From Capitulum mitella (taxonomy: Eukaryota > Arthropoda > Thecostraca > Pollicipedomorpha > Pollicipedidae): DNA of 64,000 nt. A program made the translations under genes and the position numbers. The stretch is from positions 36,521,101-36,585,100 of the forward strand of contig CP099840.1 of the NCBI GenBank assembly GCA_030062745.1, written 5' to 3'. Below, in pieces: positions 27,601-39,600 of the stretch; position 1 is the first letter of the stretch; every line of letters begins with the position of its first letter. Below the pieces are notes generated by a model. That model was not told the origin of the DNA and did not search any database. It worked only from the letters and a program-made list of their open reading frames with translations.

Positions 27601-30600
27601 AACGTTGAGCGAGTCGCTGCCGTATTCGTTCAGTGCGGAGCAGGTGTAGAGGCCCGAGTCCTCCAGTCGCGAATCTGAGAAAAGAGCCAGGGTTGCCACC
27701 AGCACTACATCTCCACCGCTGCGGGGCGGTTCAGGGGCGTGACATGGCAGCGTTTAAGGCGCTATAACGTTGACTTCCGGTCCTTTTGTTCGTTTGTCAC
27801 TTCGGCTCGGATCAGCAGCACTTTCAGCGCAACGACAGTTCGAAGGGAGATGAAAAATTGCCATGCAAAGACATGGAGCTCCTGATGGACAAACAGATGA
27901 GCGAGTAAGAACAAATATACTTTCAATCGATTGGTAAGTCATTAAGAGGCCTTATGTCAACATCGCAGCCAGTCCGTCGTAAGCAAGTCTGTCAGATATA
28001 TAAACGAACTCAAACCCTGGCCCTAGGGAATATCGAACAAATGCAATCCTTCGTGCCTTGCAGATGGAAGAAGACTTGTTTCCTTTGATGTGTTACAGGG
28101 GAAGTGCGGTGGGAGAAGACGAAGCTTACGAAGTATGCACTACCGGTGCGTGATGTAATCGTGCAGCAACACGGGGAAGATGACATACGCAGTTCCGTAA
28201 TAGGAAATACTATTTACTGTGGATTCTGCGCCTGTTTATGGACATTGGTCGCCTCGCTCTCGCAACGGACCAACTCTGCGCTCAGCCTCTTCACACCTCT
28301 GTCCGACGGCTACACAGCCGTAGTCCGACTCACGTTCGATGGTGAGAGTCCCAGTGGCGTCCACCCTGGCCAGCTGCTGTCCGTCTCTGGTCCAGCGGAG
28401 AGAGGGCTCCGGACTGCCCACGGCCACACAGGGCAGCGTGGTGGACGCCCCGTACAGCAGAGACACGTCTGTGGACGGCGCGAGTTGCAATGGCTCCACA
28501 GCTACCACGGCCACACAGGGCAAAACGACGTGCATCTTGCTCGACGCGGTCGATGCGACTGCGACGCAGGTGAAGCTCATCACGTCACATTCGGGCTAAG
28601 ACAAAATTCGCTCATCACGTTTATTCACAAGACACGCGTAACTGAAGTCACTGCCGTTGACGTCACTCGGCCTCGGTCCACTGCGCCGGCCGGAACAACA
28701 TTTACCGTAGTCGTCGATGATGACACGCGGAGGAGCTCCGACCCGAAGGCGGGCGGTCGCCGTGTCCCGGCCGTACTCGTTTTCGGCGGAGCACGTGTAC
28801 GTGCCGGCGTCGGAGCTGGTCACGGAGAGCACGTGCAGGCGCCCCTCCGATACCTGCCGCCGCGCCACGGGGTCAGGTCAGGCCGGGTCAGGTTAGGTCG
28901 GGTCAGCCGACGGCGTGGCGGAACACGGTCGGTGGACGCCGTCCGTGAGTTTTGGTACAGCTTGTGACCGTGCACTGGAAGTCGTTGGTCGCTGGACCCT
29001 GTGGGGCACGTGTCTGCAAACTCAAAAATTTAGTACGTTGCCTTAGTCCGATAACATGCGTAATGTTAATGTTCGGGTTCCTTAACTGTGCTTACCTTAT
29101 CGACATTTCATATCGCTTACAAGTGAAGTCATTAATGATGTGAAATGCACGCATTCATAGGTAAATGGCTTCCTGCCTCATCCACCAAAAAATCATGAAA
29201 ACAAAAAAGCTTTTAGTATGCAATCAGAGCATCTGAAGAGTTATGTGAAATACCAAAAATCTCTCCGAGAACCATGAAGCTAAAAGGCATCCAACCAACT
29301 ACTTTAAGTACCCCCCGGCAGCCGGAAGTCGGTGCCTTCCGGGCGTCCGAAGCCTTAACAGATTGCGCGGGTGTCTGCAGTCTGTTGACGGGTCGGACAA
29401 GGTCCGGCGGTCGGGCCGCGGCGCGGGGGTGGTCGCCCGTCACGGCGAGGCACGGACGCCTCAGCTGGCGGGGTCTGTGGTCGGCACGTCATGGCCCGGA
29501 CTCCGCGGGACGTCTCGCGACGCGGCGACAGGGCCGTCTGCCGTCTCAGACGCGATCTACGTGTGGGGAGTGAGTGGTGTGTTTCAAACGGCGCACACCG
29601 GGGTCTGCAGGGCCCATAGCGTTTCTGTGTGACGTTTCTCTCCATGCTAGTCAGCTTTCGTCAGGATGAATCCTGTAGGAGACTGGAGACAGATCCCCTC
29701 GCCTCCTCTCCGGCGCGGAGCCTTCATTACGCTGATGAGGCGTGATGAAGAGTTATGCGCGTGTTGCGGGGTTTAAAGTGGCGTGTTTGGGAAGACAGAT
29801 ATGTGTCCTTAGCTCGTCACCTTCGTCAGGCCGGTGAAATGATTATGTGCGCGTGACAGGGTTTAAAGCACCGCGTGGTGGTGGTGGTGGTGGTGGGGAG
29901 AGTGAGAAAAACCACCATTTCTCTTGTCATCTTGGTGAAGCTGGGGTTCGAATTATGCGAGCGTGGTAGGGTTTCAAACGGCGTGCGCGGGATGAGAAAA
30001 GTCCTCGTTTCGTCACCTTGATGAGCGCGGAGGACGGCACCGGTGCCGAGTCCCTCAGCCAGGTGACGGTCGGAGGCGGCACGCCGGTCACGTTGCAGAC
30101 CAGCGTCACCTGGAGGACACGGAACGCATGCCGCACTTCAGACCAGCCTCGAACAGCGCGCGGGCCAGCCGTCTTTCCGCTGACTTCTGGAGCGTTAGCT
30201 ACTGACAACGGGGACCAGACCTGGCGACAACTGTCATCTGCGGTGCAGACTTGTCTGACGACCCGGACCTTCTGGCGATGTAAATGAAATCCAACAAAGA
30301 CACGTTCCGGGCCGTATCGCGGCCACGCGCACGCTCGCCACACGCGTAGCAGCAGGCAGCAGTCCCGTCCAGACGTACCGAGCTGCCGATGGAGGCGATG
30401 ACGGTCTCGTTGGCGACTCGCACCCGGGGCGGTTCCGCGTACTTTATGTACAGACTCTGGGTCGCTGTAAGAAACGGGCGCTTCAGGCGGTGCCCTTGCC
30501 CCTGGACATTCCGTGCAACGTATCTGACGCATAAAGCATGAAAAATCATGCGCCTACGGTGCTGTTGTCCAGAGAACCTCGAACTCATGTTAATTTCCTG

Positions 30601-33600
30601 AGGGCCGTCATATATTTCCGTCTCTAGACATTGCACAATCGTATCAGCAGTACGTGACAGCGAGCAGCTCGAAATATTAAGCTTCCACTAAACAGTCACC
30701 GGGACGCGAAAAATGTGCAAAATGCAAAATCGCACGTTCCACGTAATAATGAAACTTACCGTGCATACGAACGCTTCAAAATTATCTAGTGCGCTGTAGA
30801 AAGACAGAAAAACATATAACGTGGGGATGCCACTCTGTCGTGACAGCTACACCCCACGCCCTGCACCGATGCCCGCAATTCCCGGCTATCCCAAATAGCA
30901 GACAACATGAGCTCGTGACGGCCTCCTTCCCTCCTTCAGGCGGCGGCTGTGACCCGGCCGGGGCCCCCACTCACCGCTGCCGTACGGGTTGGTGCCCGTG
31001 CAGGTGTAGACGCCCTCGTCGGCGGCCCTGGCGTCCGAGATCCGGAGCAGGCCGCGCTCCACCTCCACCCGGCCGTCCTCCGACGAGGACTGCGGCAGGA
31101 GGACGACAGGGGCGCTGAGGACGCGTGGTTCGAGCAGCGGCCGGGCGGTCGGCGGCAGGACAACGGCGTGGCGACAGCTTAGCGACTGCTCAGGAAAAAT
31201 GTCATGACGGGAGAATGACGGGATGGCTGATGACTGTGCTGCAATGTTGCAGTGGAAGGATAAGAATAGATTGGTGGTGTTCGGAACCACAGAAGCCGGG
31301 GCAAAAGAGACGCAAAAGAGTGACTGAGAACGTTATGAAGGGTTATGGAGTGATTAAGAAAATCGTTCTAAAGCAGAAGTGTTAATATTTGTCAAATCAT
31401 GAAGACAGATCACAAATGAAGGTTTGCGTTCTCTTTTTCCTGCCACTTGAAGAGAATTGAAACGGTGTACATGCCAAGTTCATCTTACAATGACGGAGTC
31501 GTATCCTCTGGCCCAGACCACCTCCGGGTGGGGCTTGCCGTAGGCCTGGCATATGATGACCACCTGCTGGTGGGGCAGGAACACAGAGCCGGGCGTGCTG
31601 ATAGACACCTTCGGCGCCCCATGGACGGCCAGCACCGTCTCAGAGGTCATCTCGCCGCCTGTCATAAAGGTCACTTAAGGTCAAAACCGGCTCAGAGGCC
31701 ACCTCGCAACCCGGGACAAAGGTCATACGAGGTCAGCACCGGCTCACAGGCTGACCTGCACCGCCCAAAAAGAGGTCACCTGGGGTAACCATTGCCAGAG
31801 CGTAACAAAGGTCACATGTAGCAAAGGTCACTGAGGTCACGACTGCCTCATCAGCTACCCACGGTTCCCGATGCCAAGCGAACGGATCAACGCAGCCTGC
31901 AGCTGCAGCCCGGCCCCACCGCGTCAGGGTCGGTCTTGGGAGCAGTGGGGCAGCTGCAGAGCGGTGCCGCGGAACACAGGAAGAGACCAGACTACCCCTC
32001 CCCCTCCGGCGGCCTCCTGACCTTCGTTGGCGGCCGTGCACTCGTATCTGCCGGCGTCGCTGAGAGAAGCGGCCGGGATGTGCAGGTAGTCGGTGTTGGC
32101 GGGCCGCCGGATCGGGACCCGACCGTGGTACCACTCTGTCGGCAGACGGGCAGGCAGAGACCGTCAGAAGCCGGCAGACGGGTCAGCAGAGGACGGCAGA
32201 CAACGGCAGTCGGCGGCACACGGGCGGGCAGAGCACGACGGCAGGCAGGCGCCGTGTCCTTTGTCAGACAAATGACGACAGGCGGGGAGGTGCCGTCAGA
32301 CGGCGGTAGACAGACGAACATAAGGCGGCAGACGACGGCAGACGGGGGACGGGTGCCGTCAGATAGCGGCGGACTGGAGGACAGGAGCTGCCAGAAGCCG
32401 GTACACAGCTGAATAAAGCAGTCAGAGGCCGTGTCAGAGTTCATATTCGCCAATCACGCAGAGAAAGTGCGAGAAGACGTCAGACTAAAGATATCTGCAT
32501 CTTGATAAAGTCAAAAATAGTCTGTACAGGCTCCCAGGCTTCAGGCATGATTGCGGAAATACAGAGTCTTCTTTATACCTGGGCAGACTTGAGATTACAC
32601 GCAAAACATGCATATGTTAACAAAGATTCAACGTTTCAGGCTGGAACGCCAACACGTCCGTCCGCTGCGGGCGGTGGGACAGGCCGCTCTGCTACGTCGA
32701 CCGCCGGTACTGATGACACTGATGTCACTGACGGCACTGACCGGCTCGTCTCCAGGTCACGTTGTAAGGCGTGTCGGAGCTGACGTCGCAGGAGAGGTAG
32801 ATGGGACGGCCCTCCAGCACGGTGACGTTCGGTGGCGTTAGCACCTCTGGCGGCGGCGCTATGACGCGGACAGGCACGTCGTTGCGTCATTTTTCAACAA
32901 ACTTCCTCAGCGTGTGAGCTGTAGCATTGCTGACGACATTGGCCACATAGTGACCCTTACGGTCGATTTTTTATACTACGTATCGTAAGAAAATTTACGT
33001 CAGAAATGGAAATGAAGAACGTTGATCAAAGTTACTGGCTTCTGACAGGGAGGTGACCATTTTTTCAGACGAACTACAATATGACAGTGCAAATTTGCAT
33101 CTGCTGGGTCGAATGTTGAGGTCCGGGTTTCCCGCCCACATGAAGGGGACGCGGCTGACGAGTTGTACCTCAGGCTCCCACACACTCACCAGCAATGTGG
33201 AGACGCACGATCTGGAAGGCCTTGCCGAGCGCGTTGCGGGCCATGCAGATGTACTCGCCGGCGTCCGCCTCCGTGAGGTTGGCCATGTGCAGGTTCAGCA
33301 GTCGCGACCTCGACGACTGACTGTGGACACACAGCGGCTGCAGGTAGGCCAGAGCAGGCGGGTGAGCCGCGTGTAACTCAGAGTGCTTCTTACCAAAAGT
33401 TTGTGAGGAGGTGCACAAGTCGAACGACCTTATGAAAGGTATGCGGAGGAAGCAGATCAGAAAATTTGTGCTGTAATAATACTCGCGGGTTTCAAGGCAC
33501 AGAAGTGATGCTTCTTGAGTAGAAATGTTGGTTTTTTTAGGCGGAACCCGTTCGAAACGTTAACACCTTCCCACTGCGCAGTCTGTCCCGCGACATCCTG

Positions 33601-36600
33601 CATGAGAAGCTGCGACACCCAGCACTCGCAGCAGTTCAGGCGGCGTCACAGCGCGACATCGGCTGGGCAGCGCGAGATGCTCACCTGTAGTTGGTGAAGG
33701 CGCTGAACGGCTGATACTCGAAGTACCAGCCGGCCGTCATCGGCAGGTAGGAGCGCACGCGGCACGGGATCGACACGTTGGCGCCGAGGTGGCCCGTGAC
33801 CTCCGAGTCGGCCTCGACGATCGGCTTCCCTGCGGCCATCGGGGCGGTCACGCTGCGCTCTACAGCGAGCCTTCACTGCCCGGGGAGCGTGCTGGACTCT
33901 GTTCCGATTCGTCGACGCGAAACGCGATAAACGACAGAGACGGAACGTGTTAGCAACGTCCAGAGACGGGGCATGTTCTGAGTGGAGAAATGACATCCAC
34001 TCTTATTTTAAGTCCACCTATCAAGTGCAGTCATACTTAAGTAACCGACGTACACTGGTTTCATCTGTGATGCGTTGTACCGCAGATAATGGGCGTCTCT
34101 AATTTGCCAGAGTGTGGTGTTAACATCGTCCGGATACATTCATCACGCTCCGGATGGCGATGTTTAACGTGCCGGCGACACGGGAACGGATCGGCTAACG
34201 ATCTCTGCAGACCCTAAACGAGTCGGAATGTTGATGGCCCGTTCTCAGATAGCGGGGCGTCAGAAGGCGGCCGACCTTTTTTGACAGCGGTCACAGCAGA
34301 CGTCTCGCGCTGCAGGCTGGCGCCGTCCTCGTGCGATCCGTGGACCTGGAACAGGTCGGCCGACGTTTCCAGTAGGTGTGGGCGGAGTCTGGTAATAGGA
34401 TCGGATGACATCATCTTTTTGCCATGCAGAAGTCGTGTGTTGAAACGGAAATCAGTTAAGTGTCTTGTTTTCAGTGGGCATCTGATCCTAACCCGGATCT
34501 TGATCCAGAAAGGGTCGTCAGGAGACGCCCTGGCTCTGACCTTGAGCTCGAAGAGGCCGTTGCACTGGACCCTGACCCTGACCTTGAGCTAGAAGAGGCT
34601 GTTACACTGGACCCTGACCCTGACCTCGGGTCGACAAAAGTCGCCATGCTGGGCCATGACCCTGACCTTGAGCCGAAAGAGGTCGTCGGGCGGCAGGAAC
34701 GGTCCGCCGAGGAAGACGCCGTCCGACCGGCGCCTGTCCAGCACCACCGTCTGCAGCGGCCGACCCTCCAACGAGGTCAGCTCGGCCCGGTCCAGCTTCA
34801 CCGTGTCGCTGCCGTTCAGGAGGCCGCACCAGCAGGTAGTTGGGCTCGCCTACCGTGCAGTGGGCGCCGTCAGATGCACCCGGGGCCGTCAGGGCACGTG
34901 TAGCAGAGGTCACACCGACACAGGCCGATCGACCGGGCCGGAGATAAAAAGATAGCGACTACCAGCTGATGCCAGAAAAAGATGCAAACGATCAGAACAT
35001 AGTGTTCTATTGGGTTTTGCAGCCACAAAATTTCATTATTTTTTGTCATCACCGGAGGACACGTAGATCGAAATATTCACCCATATGGCTCAAAGATGTT
35101 TAAGACGTTTTGGCGTTCCGTTGAAGATCTCGATTCATTTCGTTCTCGACGTGTTTTGGCCTATTTCTAGCTGTCCTATTTCTACCTCTCGCCATCCTAA
35201 TACTGATGCATTTACCAGTTAAGTCGCACGGTGGAATACCGAATAGTCTGTGAATAGAGCTGGCTCTACCCTATCCTCCCCACGGACATCTCACCTCTCC
35301 CAGTCGATCCAGGGCAGTTCCGCGGACCAGTTCTACCCTACCCTCCCCCAGCCCCGACACCTCACCCTCTGCCGGTCGGTCCAGGGCAGTTCCGCGGACC
35401 AGTTCTACCCTACCCTCCCCCAGCCCCGACCTGCCGGTCGGTCCAGGGCAGTTCCGCGGACCAGTTCTACCCTACCCTCCCCCAGCCCCGACACCTCACC
35501 CTCTGCCGGTCGGTCGAGGGCGTCTTCCAGGCCGTCCTTCTCGTCCTGGGTGAAGCCAAACTCGAAGCTGACCCCGCTGATGGCTGTGGCCCGCAGAGTG
35601 AAGGCAGAGTCCTCGGTGTCCACCGTGACACGGTACCGGCCTGGCCCCGGACAAGAACAAGCTCATTGCCAAATAGCATAGGTGGGCATCGTTACTAAAA
35701 AATGTAACTTCGTTACTCGTTACTACGTTACTCAAAAAAGCCAGTCCGTTACTCGTTACTCCGTTACTCTGCCTTAAAAAGTAACGGAAGTTACCGTTAC
35801 TCCGTTATTCCGTTAATTTTTTAAATGCAGTGAAAACCAAACGAACGCGGGTTTTAAGTCTTTTATGCTGCTTTGTGGTTGTAAAACGCATTCCATACAC
35901 AAAGGGAAGAAACAAAAAGCGCTTACCCAAAACACTCCGCTAGCTGCCCACTGCCCTCACCAGCCGTTGTAGAGTCGGCGGCGCCGGGACAACAGCCGCG
36001 GCGGGTATTCTACCATTGTGTTAGCCACAATGTTCAAACCAACGAATTCCTGTTCATTGCCCGAGGCGCCGACGGAGCGGGAACAACCGGCGCTGGAGTG
36101 GACGCATGCAAAATGCGACAAACGGCGGACATCTATCGACTGGGTTTGATCAACAATGCCTCTCGAAGTATCCGCCCTGAACATAATGGTCTCCGTTCAG
36201 AGCTCGTTTCGGTCCCGCGAACTTCTTGTTTTGTTTTGAAATTATGTGTGTGTATTAGTTTGTGTACGTGCGCGTGCGTGGAGGTAAGATTCCTGATACC
36301 CTTGACGTTTTTTTAATACCAAACGACGAAGGACTCAAAAAAACATGACTGATATGGATTTTATTATTGTGAAATAAAAGACTAAAAAAAAGGTGCTTTA
36401 GTACCTCTTCAGCACCCTTGAAAAGACAAATTAGCTATAAAAACATGGTCATAAGTAAGATGCAACGGAGGATGTTAGCCGTTCACAAGTGGAACATTTT
36501 GGAACGATGACGTGACCTGACCTGACCCCTGTGAAAAGCCAAAACTGATATCAATGAACTCGCTATTGTCTTACTGGTTCAGTATATGTCGCTTAAGTTC

Positions 36601-39600
36601 AGCTTTTCAGGGACAAGGTATTGTGTCTATTTACCTAATTCCAAGGACGTGTTTTGACCTTTCATGGCGTCTGGTGGCCTCAAAATTGACCTGAGGTCAA
36701 AACTCTTGAATGTTTTCGTCTCGGTTTGACAAAACCTTTCCGCCGGTGTTTTCCTTTTTTCCGTGCGATATATGGGAGCCGAGATCCTGGGAGGTGCGGA
36801 AATCCGCCCCCCCCCCTCTCCGGCCGGGCAAAGGGCATTCTGAACCCGGCGGGAGACGGGTTAAAAACACTTCATTTAACCCTATTCCCTGTGGGGGGGG
36901 GGGGCAGATTCTGCTACCCGTGTCTTTTTGCTTGTCGCTCCCACACTGTTTGCCGCAGCGCCACAAGATTTTCTGGCATTTCATGGAATTCATACACACG
37001 TGTTTTGTCAACATTTAAAAAAAAACCGGTCCCGAACAGGCGGTTCCAAGCCCCCGTTTTCGGCGGAAATGTGCTGTACGTGAAGCTGCAAAGTTGTGCG
37101 GTTCACTATCGTGACATTTTGAGTAGAAATAAAGATTACTGACTCATTTATATAGTCATAAACATCCTAAACAATGTGTATGCACACACATTTTCAGGCG
37201 AACGCACACCCAGGTACTGAAAAAATGGGGAACACACCATTGTGCTTATGGTGCCCTCCCAATTTTGTTTACCTGGATCCACCTCTGCGCTACATATAAA
37301 CTTCAACTGGCTTGCTAGTTGTACATCTGATGTTTATATCACCCAAAGCAAACAAAAACAAAGGAAATTTCTTATTTCAAAAATCTCCCTTCTTGCCCTC
37401 CCTGGAACTGCCTATGGTTTTCTATTTTAAATTTCAGCTTTCGATATATAAAAGACTTGGACATTCCAAGCTGAACCGTGTTATTCCCATGAAAATTGGT
37501 TGGTAAACACGGCCGTAGTGACCTTTCAAAAATCCCCAGATTTTGGAGTTTGTTTGCCCCCATGCCCTATTTCCGCAATTTTTTAATTTTTGGGGTCCGG
37601 AATTGGAGATCTCGTTGAAACATATTAAATGGCATTCATTCCATCAACATTGGACGAATGAATCTCGAGATCTCTGGGAGGGCGGGGAGGGGAGGGGGCA
37701 GAATTGGTAATCTTCACCTTTCGGCCAATGCATATTTTTCGAAGGTGCAAAAGTGGCAACGGCTCATATCATGTTTGAGTCTGGGTCCTCACTTCTGCGT
37801 CTACAAAAAATAATGTGTCAGTCGAAAGGTGTTTCGGCCAGTTGATATTTTTTTTCGGGAACGCAGAAGTGGTAACTCGAATCGCATGGACAATGTAGCC
37901 TGTCCTCCAAGTTAAAAATGATTTAACCTAACCTAACCTAAAACCTACTGTATGGTTGCAGGGATTGCCCTAGATGGGCATGTAAAACCAATTTTTTGTT
38001 AAGTTCAATTTGCCTGTTTTTTGGTTTGGTTAGCTCGTATCGGCTGAAGGCAAACATGTGTCAACTGAATCAAAATTCAAGAGTTACCTAACCAAGTCAG
38101 TTTACACATCCAGTAGGGGCCAGTGCTTAGAAAAATACCTGAATGGGCTAAATTGTTCACACAACTTGTGTTGCCACTTCCGCGTCTCCAAAAATTACGC
38201 GTAAGCGTCGGCCGAAAGGTAGATTACCGCAGATCTGCCCCCCCCCCCCCCAGGGTAATGTGAATCTCACTGCCTGCAGAGAATATGGTTAAGGCAAATA
38301 GTCCAAGCAATAGTCGACAAGCTTCATAATTATGCTTCACTACTGACAACTTATTGTGCACATTCTGTTCTCACCTGGAAATACCGTAAATAATGCTTCC
38401 TCTTGATATGTGCCTTTAGGTTTGAAAGGCTACTCTTGTGACCCTTGATTATAACCTCTTTCGGTCGGCACAGGACATACGTAAAAATGACGTTTTTCCC
38501 CTCCTCCTTAAACTCAAAGTACGTTTCTAGATGTGGCCATGGGTGACCCAGACCGGGCTCGTCCTCTGCCTCCGAAGCTGAGGCACCGTCGGACTCGGAG
38601 TCAAGGTTTTCGACCTCCAGTGGCGGCGTAAAGACGCCTTGATGGGACATTTTAGTGTCAGGTAGTTAAAATTTCAGGCCAGTCAAGAATCAATCACCAC
38701 TCCATCGCCCCATGGACATCACAGATCCAAGGCCATGGCGGCAGTAATCATGTGCTCAACAGCCTTGGGTGATCTTGGCGGGGAACCGTGTGGTGGTGGT
38801 AAGCAATCCGTGACTGACTTGAGACAACATTGAAAACTGCCGTCAGCTGGCTGTTCCAGTATAAATGACAATAACTTTGATATCTTTTAGCCTGAAAATT
38901 GACGACTGGTTAATTTATCATTTTAAGTCATATCAAACTTACGCATAATTCAATACTTTTGTCCCAAAAGAGACCAAAGTCAGCTGGCCTTTATACTGAA
39001 CCATTGCCGCCAGCTTGCCGTCAACGTTTATCAGCTGACGAATATTGTCAACAAGTCTACTCCGCGATTGTCAGCTGAGTGCGCGCCCAGCCGCGCTTGT
39101 ATCGCCGCACGCTATTGGGTGTTGGCTATTCAAGTAGCCAATGGGTGTGCCGATGCAAATAAAGCCGGGCGGTGACTGTACGGAGCTTAAAAAGTAACGG
39201 AGTAAAGGACCAAAAAGTAACGGAGTAACGGACCACAAAAGTAACTTCCGTTACTCAGTCCGTTACAGTAAAATAAAAGTAACGGGTCCGTTACTCCGTT
39301 ACTCAAAAAAGTAACTTCGTTAGTAACGGAGTAACGGAGTAACGGACCAGTGCCCACCTATGCCAAATAGTGCGTAAGTGGGGACTGGTCGTCCGTAAAC
39401 GTATCCCAAATATAGTGATGTCAACAGCTTGGCCTTTTCTACTACGCTCAGAAACACAGGAACAGCGTTCTCAATATGCTTATCTAGTAAACCTACAGCA
39501 CGTACTTTGGTATTCGAAGGACTCGGAAAGGTGAAAAGAAAAACAATACACTTTGCTCCTCGGATGCTTACCCTCCTCCCGACCATCAGATGTAATGCAA

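Noticed and set aside
34561-34720. Plus-strand acidic repeat frame (DPDPDLELEEAV) as a protein
   Set aside because: It is the translated 42-bp junction array of exon 8 on the wrong strand.
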